Positions 8,150 to 17,100 of a stretch of DNA of 64,000 bases are shown piece after piece. Both the position numbers and the translations under genes were made by a program. Source of the stretch: Acidobacteriota bacterium (GTDB lineage Bacteria > Acidobacteriota > Terriglobia > Bryobacterales > Bryobacteraceae); contig JAFDVS010000053.1 of the NCBI GenBank assembly GCA_018268935.1, positions 1 through 64,000 on the forward strand. Reading direction: 5' to 3'. Numbering within the stretch: position 1 is the stretch's first letter; each line of letters opens with the position of its first letter. A model generated the notes under the pieces. That model did no database searches, was not told the DNA's origin, and was given only the letters and a program-made list of their open reading frames with translations.

Positions 8150-9230
8150 CGGGTTTCGAGCCGACCGGGACCATGGTGAGCAGGGTGGGGAACTTGGCGC
8201 GGCGTGCAGCGGATTGGGTGAGGACGGCCATGTCGCCGCTCTGCTGGTTGAGGACGAGGATGTACTGGTTATCGGGTGTGATCACGACCTGCGAAGGCTG
8301 TGCGCCCATTTGCAGCGACGCCACCAGCTTGCGGGTTTCGATGTGAATGATGCTGAGCTGGCCTGCCTTCGGATTGGTGACGAACAGCAGTTCGGGCGTG
8401 TCGAGCGTGATGGGCGATGCGGCCATTTCCGCGGGGCCATTGCCGGCGAGGATGGTCTCGGCCACTTCCGTCCAGTAGGGGAACACGATGGCAACACCAT
8501 CGGAACCTTCGCCGGTGACGAACAATTCGCCGCCGTTATCTTTGAAGCAGAAGTGATCGGGCCGCATGGCCAGCGGCAGCCTGACGACGAGTTTGGAGGA
8601 AGCCGTATCGAAGAAGCTGATCTTCTTTTCGGTATGCCCGGCGATCCACTGGCGGCCGTCTTTGCGGAAGCGGACCAGTCCGACGGGGCCGCCGCAGGGA
8701 ATGGGGGTGAGCTTGTTCGCTTCGAGATCGACGGCGCCAACGATGCCGGATTCGCCAAAGCTGACTACAGCGCGGGGCTGTTCGAGCGATACATCGAAGT
8801 TAACGGGTTTTTCCGGAAGTGCGATGCGGCGCGCTACTTCCAATTGGGTGAACGTCACTTCCAGCAGTTGGCGGGGTTCATCGAGGAGCACCCACATGCT
8901 GTTGCCCTTTGGGGAAAGGCGCATGTCGAGCGGATGGCCGCCCAAAGCCACCCAGCGTTCGCGCTGCAGTTTGCCGGAAGAGATCTCGTGCAACATGCCG
9001 CTTTCCGGGGTGAGGGCGTAGACCATTTTGCGAGTGGCGTCGCCTGCGAGTTTAGTGGGTGCATGATCGAGCCGCAGATGGCGCACGACAGCCATGGCGG
9101 TCAGATCGACGGCAGCGATCGCCTTGCCTTCCTCATTGGCAATGAAAGCGAATCCGGAGAACCCTGGCTTCGGCTTCTTCCCGCAACCGGCAAGCGCGGC
9201 CGCGGAAGCAAGAAATGTCCGGCGCTTCAT
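8124..9230 (-). CDS. Tat-type lipoprotein with YVTN/cytochrome-D1-like beta-propeller
   Basis: A 368-residue protein beginning MKRRTFLASAAALAGC: twin arginines at 3-4, a short hydrophobic stretch and a lipobox LAGC with Cys16, so a Tat-exported lipoprotein is likely. The body consists of repeated propeller blades (ATRKMVYALTPESGMLHEI, MRLSPKGNSMWVL, VVITPDNQYILVLNQQSG) of the YVTN surface type. Such propellers bind proteins or small ligands and here have no visible catalytic residues. Its stop side overlaps the FAD enzyme gene, and its start is overlapped by four bases by the end of the upstream DNA-repair gene, so those two are probably co-transcribed. Confidence 0.78.
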   Translation of the reverse strand: MKRRTFLASAAALAGCGKKPKPGFSGFAFIANEEGKAIAAVDLTAMAVVRHLRLDHAPTKLAGDATRKMVYALTPESGMLHEISSGKLQRERWVALGGHPLDMRLSPKGNSMWVLLDEPRQLLEVTFTQLEVARRIALPEKPVNFDVSLEQPRAVVSFGESGIVGAVDLEANKLTPIPCGGPVGLVRFRKDGRQWIAGHTEKKISFFDTASSKLVVRLPLAMRPDHFCFKDNGGELFVTGEGSDGVAIVFPYWTEVAETILAGNGPAEMAASPITLDTPELLFVTNPKAGQLSIIHIETRKLVASLQMGAQPSQVVITPDNQYILVLNQQSGDMAVLTQSAARRAKFPTLLTMVPVGSKPVSAVVQSV

Positions 9231-9727
9231 GCCTGGGCGGCTCCCACGGCGAGCAGCCTGTGCCCCTGTTCGAGGTCGAGCAGGCGCTGCTTGATGTCGA
9301 GGCCTCCGCCGAAGCCCGTCAGTTTTCCAGAGGCGCCGATGACACGATGGCAGGGGATGATGATGGCGATCGGATTGGCGCCGTTGGCTAAGCCGACAGC
9401 GCGCGATGCGCTGGGGTTGCCGATGCGGCGGGCCAGTTCGCCATAGGAGATGGTGACGCCGTAGGGAATCTCCTGCAATTGCTGCCAGACGTTGCGTTGG
9501 AACGGTGTGCCCTGGGGTTCCAGGGGAATTTCGAAGTGATTGCGTTCGCCGGCGAAGTAGGCTTCCAACTGCTGGATCCAGGGGCGGAACGGAGCATCAT
9601 CTTCGCGCCATTCCGGTTCCGGCCGGCGGGCGCGCGAGCCCAAGGTGAAGCTGAGCATGGCGAGCGCGTTCCCGTCGCCGGCCAGCAGCAGCCGGCCAAC
9701 GGGGCTCGGCATTATCGTGTACCACAT
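9227..9727 (-). CDS. ogt: Methylated-DNA-protein-cysteine methyltransferase
   Basis: A 166-residue suicide repair protein that transfers alkyl groups from O6-alkylguanine (and O4-alkylthymine) to its own cysteine. The acceptor Cys126 lies in the invariant IPCHRVIG motif, preceded by the DNA-recognition helix region (PYGVTISYGELARRIG, ASRAVGLANGANP) and followed by GKLTGFGGGLDIKQRLLDLE. The length is usual for a stand-alone Ogt without an Ada regulatory domain. The stop overlaps the start of the lipoprotein gene by four bases. Confidence 0.95.
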   Translation of the reverse strand: MWYTIMPSPVGRLLLAGDGNALAMLSFTLGSRARRPEPEWREDDAPFRPWIQQLEAYFAGERNHFEIPLEPQGTPFQRNVWQQLQEIPYGVTISYGELARRIGNPSASRAVGLANGANPIAIIIPCHRVIGASGKLTGFGGGLDIKQRLLDLEQGHRLLAVGAAQA

Positions 9728-9731
9728 GCAA

Positions 9732-10811
9732 CTACCAGCTTAGCAACCACTCGCGGTTGAACTTGGCGTAGCGGATGTCGCGGCCGTTGTCGGCGGTGGC
9801 TTCCTGCCAGACGGCGATGATGCTGCCATCGCGGAGTTGGGTGAGGCCGGGATAGCTGGCCTGGCGATTGTTATTGGAGAGGATGCGCGGGTTCGACCAG
9901 GTGCGTCCGCCGTCCTTGGAGAGTGCGGCCACCAGCGGCCAGCGCTGCAATGGATTGCTGTTCCACACTGCGACAATGTCCGCCTGGCCCTGTAGCCGGT
10001 AGAGCGCGACTGGAGTATTGCTGCCAGTGAGCGGGCTGGGCTTTGGCTTTGACCAGGTGAGTCCGCCATCTTTGCTGCGGGCTTCGTAGTGATGCGTGGA
10101 GCCGTGGCGCAGCAACATGAAGAGTTCGCCGTTTTCGAGTTGCACGATGGAGGGTTCGGCCAATCCGTTGGTGAAGCTGGGACGAACTTTGTCATGGACG
10201 GGAGCGTGGAGATCGCCGTGGATCGTCCAGTTATCGCCATCGAGGGAGAGCAGCAAGCCGGAAGAAAGATCCATCTCGCCTTCCGTGCGGGCGTTCATGT
10301 TTTTTTCGGCCCAGCGATCCCAACTGATGCCCATGGCGTAGGAGCCGTCGCGCAGTTTGATGCCGTTGTGCTGCTTGCCGGGAGTGTACTGGCGGGGGAT
10401 GAAGAGTTCCTTGGGTTGGGACCATGTGGCGCCGTTGTCGGTGCTCTTGATCATGAGAGTCCAGGCCTTCTTGATGTCGTTTGGTGTTTTCACTTTGGTG
10501 GCGAAGACCCATACGGTGTTGCCATCGATGAGCATGTTGGGATCGCCGGTGGTGAACGGCGGATCCTCCACCAGAAGGCGAGGAGTGGTCCAGGTCTTGG
10601 CGCCGTCGGAGGAGAACGCGCCGAAGACCCGGCCGTGTTTCACATCTTTGCTGGAAACGCCGAAGACGGCGAAGAGGCGGCCATCGCCGAGCGTGCCGAC
10701 TTGCGGGATGGTGTAGCGAAGCATGTTGCCGCCGGATTTGGCGACGACTCCGGACTCCTGCGCAGCGGCACTAACCAGTGCCAGGGAAGCGAGAAACAGC
10801 TTTGATAACAT
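9732..10811 (-). CDS. Secreted sialidase-like BNR-repeat protein
   Basis: A 359-residue protein with a signal peptide (MLSKLFLASLALVSAAAQ). Four Asp-box turns, S-x-D-x-G-x-T-W, are spaced through it (SSDGAKTWTTP, STDNGATWSQP, SKDGGLTWSKP, SKDGGRTWSNP), giving a six-bladed sialidase-like propeller. Segments such as LIDGNTVWVFATK and NGELFMLLRHGST resemble exo-alpha-sialidase/neuraminidase homologues found in sugar-degrading bacteria. The catalytic arginine triad cannot be assigned with certainty, so activity on sialic acids is not established. The stop is 4 bases from the start of the ogt gene. Confidence 0.82.
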   Translation of the reverse strand: MLSKLFLASLALVSAAAQESGVVAKSGGNMLRYTIPQVGTLGDGRLFAVFGVSSKDVKHGRVFGAFSSDGAKTWTTPRLLVEDPPFTTGDPNMLIDGNTVWVFATKVKTPNDIKKAWTLMIKSTDNGATWSQPKELFIPRQYTPGKQHNGIKLRDGSYAMGISWDRWAEKNMNARTEGEMDLSSGLLLSLDGDNWTIHGDLHAPVHDKVRPSFTNGLAEPSIVQLENGELFMLLRHGSTHHYEARSKDGGLTWSKPKPSPLTGSNTPVALYRLQGQADIVAVWNSNPLQRWPLVAALSKDGGRTWSNPRILSNNNRQASYPGLTQLRDGSIIAVWQEATADNGRDIRYAKFNREWLLSW

Positions 10812-10831
10812 GAGGATCTTTTATCGTACTC

Positions 10832-11731
10832 GTGTCGATTGCTTCGGCGCTATGGGCATTTGCATGCCAAGATGAGTTGGTAATGGACGAGCTGGCACGC
10901 GACTTCCGGGCTGCGTATGGTGGCGATTTCGAAATCCTCGCGGAGAGCCGGGAGCACATGGAAGGCTCCGCCTACCGGCTGTTTGCGGTGCGGCCACGGC
11001 GCAGCGGCACATTCTATTTCCGGCATCTGTTCGAGCAACCGGCGAGCTATCGCTTTCACGACGACGAAGCGCGGATCGTGGTGCTGCGCGCGGGGGAACA
11101 GCGGCAGGTGCGCTTTGATTCCGCACCGCAATCGGTGTGCGTGGGGGATACGCTGCTGGTTCCGGCGCCTTTGCCCGCGCAGTCGGCAGAGCACCGGTTT
11201 GTGAAGGAGAGCCGGTTTCCCCGGTATTACGACAGTGAGTTTACAGGCAGCGGTTTTCGCCAAGCGGACCGGAGGCAGATGCATGGGCCGCTGCGGTATG
11301 CGGGGCGGGAATCGCATGTTGCGGTGCATCGCGACGGGCGCATGGCCACGCTCAGTTCTGAGGCGTTTTTTGAAGCAGCGTCTGTAGGGCGATGCAATCT
11401 GCGGTTGCACGAGATGGCGGCAGCGCTTTCGATTGTCGCGGTGAGCAACGAGGCGCCGATTCAGACGCTGCTGGGGCATATATCGACACACGCCTTCGAT
11501 AAACCGGAGCTTTTGTCCACGGGATGGTCGACGTTTCACACGAGCCTGGTGATGATGCGACCGGGTGACCGGCTTCGAGTTAGTTATGGCCGAAAAACCG
11601 TGCCTTCCGGCGAGGCGCCGCAACAGTTGGCGGATGAGGTTGAGCCACTTGTGGCGGTGGCGCCTTTGGATGTGGCGCAGCAACCGGTATGGAACGCGTG
11701 GAGCGCGCGCGGAATTACTACACGTTCTTGA
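10832..11731 (+). CDS. Hypothetical protein (299 aa)
   Basis: I do not recognise this protein. The frame is open from a GTG at 10832, with a hydrophobic beginning (IASALWAFAC) that may be a short signal, and an internal ATG (QDELVMDELARDF) as an alternative start. The sequence is rich in beta-type segments and charged turns (SGTFYFRHLFEQPASYRFHDDEAR, VCVGDTLLVPAPLP), and ends in a Pro/Ala-rich tail. It is divergent from the sialidase gene, with 20 bases between starts, and its end overlaps the SelA-like gene by 14 bases. A long frame exists on the opposite strand, but its arginine- and proline-rich composition looks like a shadow. Confidence 0.5.
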   Translation: MSIASALWAFACQDELVMDELARDFRAAYGGDFEILAESREHMEGSAYRLFAVRPRRSGTFYFRHLFEQPASYRFHDDEARIVVLRAGEQRQVRFDSAPQSVCVGDTLLVPAPLPAQSAEHRFVKESRFPRYYDSEFTGSGFRQADRRQMHGPLRYAGRESHVAVHRDGRMATLSSEAFFEAASVGRCNLRLHEMAAALSIVAVSNEAPIQTLLGHISTHAFDKPELLSTGWSTFHTSLVMMRPGDRLRVSYGRKTVPSGEAPQQLADEVEPLVAVAPLDVAQQPVWNAWSARGITTRS

Positions 11732-13319
11732 CAGGACGCACGACACCGCCGGGGCGTCCGTAGGTGTGGCGCTTGGCGGTGAACGTTGCCTCACCGTATT
11801 CGCCCAGGCCGACCTTGCCGGTCATCGTGTCGCCGGAAACCTGCCCTTGAAACTCATAGCCGATGCGGGTTCCTTCGAAGCGATGCGAACTGGTGAAGAA
11901 GACGTCGTTTCCGGACACAGAGCCGCGCAAATCGCTATCGAGGAACTCGCCGTGGTGCGAACCGACGAGGGAAGCGGCCTTCTGTTCAAATACAAGGCGG
12001 TGATTTGCTTTGCCGAGAATGTACTGCACGTTCACATCCCACTGGCCGCTGACATCCACGGTTGGAGCGGCGGGCGCCTTGCGAGTGATGGCGGGAGGCT
12101 TGGAGAGCACGGCGTGAATCCGTTCGGCGGCGATTTTCGCATCGCCGGGCATCATCATATAAGGCATGATGGTGAGCGCGCTCTGCTTCATCCCCATACG
12201 TTCGGAACCTGAGGCGCCTCCGAGAATGATGCGCGGATTGCCTTCGAGCAGGAGTTTCTCCGCTTCGACACCGGAGATGCCAAGCGCTTCGCCGTCCCAT
12301 TGAATGACCAGGCGCGGGGAGTTGTTCGAAAGGCTGTCAGGCTGGCGCACCTGAGTGGTGACGCCTTTCACGCGCGTGACGCTCTTCGAGATGGTATCGA
12401 GCCAGCTCTCCCATTCTTTCCATTCGGCGTCGTGATCGCGCTTGACCCACATTTCCACTGCGGCAAGCATGCCCATGATTTCTTCCTTACCGGCCTTCAT
12501 CGACCGGCCGTAGGCATGATGCGGAGCGGATTGAAGCCAAGCCGCTTTGACCAGGTCTTTACGGCCAAGCAGGAGGCCAGCGGCTTGCGGGCCGCGAATG
12601 CACTTGCCGCCGGAGTAGGCGACGAGGTCAGCGCCGCGGGAGAGATGGACGTTGGGAACCTTGAGGCGTTCGGCGGCAGCGTCGACGAGCACGGGGACAC
12701 CGTGCTGTTTGGCGATAGGCGCAAGCGCCTGGAGACCGAGCGGGCCATCGTCGCCGGGACCGGCGAGCACCATCACCATGCCGGTGCGTTCATTGAAGGC
12801 CTTTTTGAATTCTTCTATGGTACGGACATCGACAAACTTTCCGCCCGCGCCGCGCACGGCGTGATCGTAGACGTTGCGCGAGTAGGCAGGTGCGATGACT
12901 TCGTTCTTCAAGCCGCGCCCATCGGGCAGGCGCTGCATTTTTTCCGGATCCGCGCCGGCAATGCATGCGGCGGTGGCATGCGCCAGGGCGGCCGCACAAC
13001 CGTTCGACACCATGCCCCATTCCGCTCCGGTCAATTCCGCGAGGCGCTTGCCGACGGCGTCCATCAGTTCATCGAGGTGGACGTAGTGGCGCGATGCCGC
13101 TTCCATCGCCAGTTTGACCTCAGGGAGCGACTGCGAACCGGAGATGATGGTGAAGGTTCCTTTGCAGTTCACCAGGGGGCGGACGCCGATGGATTGGAAG
13201 ATATCGGGTCCGATGCGCAGCGGCCCAGCCGCCCACAGACGGCTCGGTACGGATTGCAGGTATGCCAGCAGGGCGCCCCCGCTGAACAGGTCGCGTCGCG
13301 AGAAGAATGAGCGTAGCAT
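11718..13319 (-). CDS. Tat-exported SelA-like PLP enzyme with extra C-terminal beta-domain
   Basis: A 533-residue PLP-dependent enzyme of fold type I, related to L-seryl-tRNA(Sec) selenium transferase/D-glucosaminate-6-phosphate ammonia-lyase. It begins with a Tat-like leader (SRRDLFSGGALLAYL). The PLP lysine is Lys239 in SGGKCIRGPQAAGLLLG; VSNGCAAALAHAT and VPVLVDAAAE are the phosphate and Asp contacts. The last hundred residues (from about VDVSGQWDVNVQYI) form a separate beta-rich domain not present in the paralogue at 44163. No selenium genes are nearby, so a role in selenocysteine synthesis is unlikely; lyase or racemase chemistry outside the cytoplasm is inferred. Confidence 0.75.
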   Translation of the reverse strand: MLRSFFSRRDLFSGGALLAYLQSVPSRLWAAGPLRIGPDIFQSIGVRPLVNCKGTFTIISGSQSLPEVKLAMEAASRHYVHLDELMDAVGKRLAELTGAEWGMVSNGCAAALAHATAACIAGADPEKMQRLPDGRGLKNEVIAPAYSRNVYDHAVRGAGGKFVDVRTIEEFKKAFNERTGMVMVLAGPGDDGPLGLQALAPIAKQHGVPVLVDAAAERLKVPNVHLSRGADLVAYSGGKCIRGPQAAGLLLGRKDLVKAAWLQSAPHHAYGRSMKAGKEEIMGMLAAVEMWVKRDHDAEWKEWESWLDTISKSVTRVKGVTTQVRQPDSLSNNSPRLVIQWDGEALGISGVEAEKLLLEGNPRIILGGASGSERMGMKQSALTIMPYMMMPGDAKIAAERIHAVLSKPPAITRKAPAAPTVDVSGQWDVNVQYILGKANHRLVFEQKAASLVGSHHGEFLDSDLRGSVSGNDVFFTSSHRFEGTRIGYEFQGQVSGDTMTGKVGLGEYGEATFTAKRHTYGRPGGVVRPVKNV

Positions 13320-13331
13320 TGTCTTCCCACT

Positions 13332-14138
13332 CTACTCCACATCCTGCTTGTATCGCACCCGTTCGAGGAAGAGGCCGGCGGCGGGGGCTGTCCATTCGGA
13401 GACCTTCATGCCCTGGCCGCATTTGCCGTCCAGTAACTGGCGGAACTGCTCGATGGTTATTTCTTTCTTACCCAGTTTTACAAGAATTCCTACAATACGG
13501 CGCACCATACGCCATAAGAAATGGGACGCCTCGATACGAAATAGAATGAGGTCGCCATGCTCCTCGACTTCCGCTTTGTCCACCACGACGATGGTGGATT
13601 CGAGTGGCTTCGAAGGATCGACGGCACGGAAGCAGACGAAGTCATGGCGGCCGGCCAGCAGCGCGGCGGCCTCGCGCATCGAATCGATGTCGAGTGGTTC
13701 CTTGATCCACCACACGTGTTTTTTGGCGAAGGCGTTTTTGCGCCGCGAGATCTGATAGACATAGCTGCGGGAGACAGCGTCGTGGCGGGCATGAAAGCGG
13801 GAAGGCACCTCCTCCACCTGTAAAATCACGATTTCCGCAGGCAAACGGTCATTGAGTCCGCGCAAGATCTGCTCGGGGTGCAGCCGTTGCTTTGAGGAGG
13901 TGCGGAAGTGGGCCACCTGCGCCAGAGCGTGGACACCGGCGTCCGTTCTGCCCGCGCCCTGGATATCGACCGGGCCGTGGAAGAGGTCCTGTGCGGCCTG
14001 GCGCAGTTCGCCCATCACGGTGCGTGCGTTGTTCTGATCCTGCCAGCCGCTGTACTTCGCGCCTTCGTATTCGAGGGTAATCTTATAGGTCTTAGACAAG
14101 ACTATATTGTCTCTCAAACCGCGCGCATGAAATATCAC
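13332..14138 (-). CDS. truA: tRNA pseudouridine(38-40) synthase TruA
   Basis: A 268-residue cytoplasmic enzyme that isomerises uridines 38-40 in the tRNA anticodon stem. It shows the catalytic Asp in GAGRTDAGVHALAQVAHF, the N-terminal YKITLEYEGAKYSGWQ, SYVYQISRR with the conserved Tyr/Arg, and the late FLWRMVRRIVGILVKLG. Length fits the family. The ATG at 14138 adds 13 residues ahead of the usual start; a TTG at 14099 (SKTYKITLEY) would give a more typical N-terminus, so the start is uncertain. It lies 12 bases upstream of the SelA-like gene on the same strand. Confidence 0.95.
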   Translation of the reverse strand: MIFHARGLRDNIVLSKTYKITLEYEGAKYSGWQDQNNARTVMGELRQAAQDLFHGPVDIQGAGRTDAGVHALAQVAHFRTSSKQRLHPEQILRGLNDRLPAEIVILQVEEVPSRFHARHDAVSRSYVYQISRRKNAFAKKHVWWIKEPLDIDSMREAAALLAGRHDFVCFRAVDPSKPLESTIVVVDKAEVEEHGDLILFRIEASHFLWRMVRRIVGILVKLGKKEITIEQFRQLLDGKCGQGMKVSEWTAPAAGLFLERVRYKQDVE

Positions 14139-14148
14139 CGAGTGAGCC

Positions 14149-14178
14149 TTGGAAAAACGGCGTCATTTCGACTAATAT
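14149..14178 (+). promoter_or_regulatory. Possible promoter of the hybrid histidine kinase gene
   Basis: TTGGAA (14149-14154) and TAATAT (14173-14178) are separated by 18 bases and lie 16 bases before the kinase ATG, with a GAGG-like ribosome site in between. Each hexamer matches four of six sigma-70 positions, so this is only a candidate. Confidence 0.3.
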
Positions 14179-14194
14179 AGAGGTACCCGGTTTC

Positions 14195-17100
14195 ATGGTG
14201 TTTTCTGCTTCCCCGGGAAAACGCAATCAAGCGCTCGTTGTTCTGATTGCGATCCAGTGCCAGGTGCTGGCGTTGGAGCCCACACAGAGCCTCAAGTCCT
14301 TCGCCCTCGAACAGTGGGGAGTACGGGAAGGCTTTCCGGAAGAAACAATCACTTCGTTGACGGTGACCCCGGATGGTTACCTGTGGGCGGGGACCATGAA
14401 CGGACTGGTGCGATTCGATGGGGCCCGCGCCACGGTGATCCAGCCCGGCGCCAATGGCGACGTCTCGTTCCGTTCGTTGCTGGCTTCCAAGGACGGTTCG
14501 CTGTGGGTTGGATCCTATCGAGGGATTGTCTATCGCGGCAAGCCAGACCGTTTTCTCACGCTCGCCAATCCCACGTTCCACGTCAAGGCGGTACTCGATG
14601 GCGGTCTGCGCCCGTTGATCCCGACCCTGCGGCGCGCTCCTTCGGGGACATTGCTGGCGGCGAACCGATCGGGAATGTACGCAATCGGGGAAGGGGCTGA
14701 AGCGAAATCCGCGATGGCGGCGTGCGCGATCTCCCCAGAGGCCGGCCAGCCGCTGGCGTTGCACATTGGCGGATCCGGGAAATTCTACGCTTCGTTTCCT
14801 GGGGACGGCGTACAAGTCTGTCAGTCGGGTCAGTGGCGCCGCACCGCCACCGCCGGGACAGACTTGAGGAACGTGGAGCACATGTTGGAGAGGCGCAATG
14901 GGGACCTTTTGGCGGCGCACGGCAGTTCCGTCTGGAAGATTGGTTTGCCGCCTGCTCCCTCCGTGCGTGTCTTCCGTCTCCTCGGCGCGGGCGAACAAGT
15001 GGGGGCGATGTTTGAGGACGAAGAAGGAAGTTTGTGGGTGGGCACACAAGGGGCGGTCTGCCGGGTTACGGCCACGCTGGAGGAGTGCCGCGCGCTACCC
15101 GGTGAGGGCGAAGCGGTCACTGCGTTCGCGGAAGATCTCAGCGGCGGAGTATGGTTGGGAACGAATCAAGGGCGCCTGGTACGGTTGAGCCAATCGGAGT
15201 TTCACCTCACGGGAGTGCAGGAAGGGCTGACCGATCCGCGCGTGAGCGCCATCCACCGCGACCGCAATGGGGACCTCTGGATAGGCACGCATGGAGCAAC
15301 GATCGCAATGCTTCGGGGAGGGCGCGCCATTGAGGTGCCGTTCGCCGCAGGACCGCAGGTTCAGGCTGTTGCCGACGCCCCATTCGGCGGAGTGTTCCTG
15401 CTGTCGCGCCTCGGATTGATGCACGCCACCCCGCGTGGGGTGAAGAAGGTTCCGGCGCCGCTGAGACTGCGCTTCGAATCGCAGGTGGCGATGTCTGAAG
15501 GCCGCAACGGCATGGTGCTGATTTCCACGGGAGAGGAAGTGGTGAAGTTGCATGCATCGGCGCCACAGCAGGTGGAGGTCAGTCCTGTGGCGAAGATTCC
15601 GTCGGTGCGATCTATGTTCGAGGAGGAGGACGGATCCATCTGGATGCTCTCCTGGAGCAAGGGCCTGGCAGTGGCGCGGAATGGTGTCGAGCGGAGCTTT
15701 GATGCAAAGCCGCCTCCGCTGCTGCGGTGGTACACGATGACGCAGTCCGGAGACGATCTGTTGTGGATGGGAACAAACGACGGCCTGTATGCATTCTCCC
15801 GCAAGCAAGGCAGGTTTCTTGGTCGCACCCGCTGGTCCAAATCAATCTCAACCTTTTTTGTTTGCGAAGACTCGGGCGGGAGGCTGTGGATGGCCACTCG
15901 ATCGGGATTGCTGGCAACTCCGGGCGATGAGTTGCTCGCTTGGGTGGAAGGGCGGGGGCCGGAGCCGTTCGTGCAGCACTACGGTTCGGAAAGCGGATTG
16001 CCGAGTATCAATTTCGGATTGGCGACATCTTCGCCTGGGTGGCAGGATGAGGATGGAACGATCTGGCTGGCGTCGCTGAAGGGAGTGGTCCGGTTTCATC
16101 CGAATCGATTCCAAAGCCACCCGGCATCGGCGAGAATCGGCATGGAGCAGGTGCTGGTGAACGGGAAGCCATGGGATTTGGGAAAACCGATTTCGCTCTC
16201 AGCCGGCGGCAACACATTGGAGTTTGTTTATACGGCATTGGACCTGCGCAATCCCCGTTCGCGCCAGTACCGCTACCGGCTGGAAGGAATGGACAAGTCC
16301 TGGATTGTAGCCGGCGACCGCCGTGTAGCACGGTACACTAATCTCGAACCGGGGCAATATCGCTTCGTGGCACAGAGCGCCGTGGACGGGACGCCATGGG
16401 GAGGGCCGGCACTGCTCGCCGAGGTATCCGTCACACCGCGGTTCTACCAAACCTGGTTATTCCGCACGGTCCTCATCGCCGTGGTCACGCTGGCCGCGCT
16501 TTTGTCGATCCATTTGTACAATCGGAGCCTGCTGCGGTCGAACCGCCGGCTGGAAGCGCATGTAGCGGCACGAACGGCGGAGCTTTCGCAGGCCAAGGAT
16601 ACAGCGGAAGGCGCGGCACGGGCGAAATCGGAATTTCTGGCCACCATGAGTCACGAGATCCGGACGCCGATGACCGGCGTGCTGGGCATGGCAAGCCTGT
16701 TGCAATCGACGCGGCTCGACATTGAGCAGAGGGAGATGGTGGAAACCATCCGGCTTTCGGGCGAAGCGCTACTCAGCGTGGTGAACGACATTCTGGACTA
16801 TTCAAAGATGGAGGCGGGAAAACTACGCCTGGAGCCCACCTGCGTGCGGATGACGGAGTTGCTGCAGTCCTCCATCCGGATGGTGGCGCCGGAGGCGCAG
16901 AAGAAGGGACTGGGGCTTTATCTGCAAGTGGATTCGGCCACTCCGGATTATGCCTGGGCCGACCCGATGCGCTTGCGGCAGGTGCTGCTGAACCTGTTGG
17001 GAAATGCCGTGAAGTTCACCCTGGAAGGCGCTGTGGATCTGCGGGTGTTCGTGCGGCAGAAGAACAACAAGGCGTTGTGGCATTTTGAAGTGGCCGACAC

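Noticed and set aside
7962..9446. Plus-strand frame of nearly 500 codons opposite the propeller and ogt genes
   Set aside because: It is antisense to two recognised genes, ogt with an intact IPCHRV site, and shows no domain.
10850..11794. Minus-strand frame opposite the orphan gene at 10832
   Set aside because: Rich in Arg and Pro without helical or strand patterning; the plus-strand frame has the more natural protein composition.
11718..13319. selA for selenocysteine synthesis
   Set aside because: A Tat-like leader, an added domain, and no selB, selC or selD nearby argue against it.
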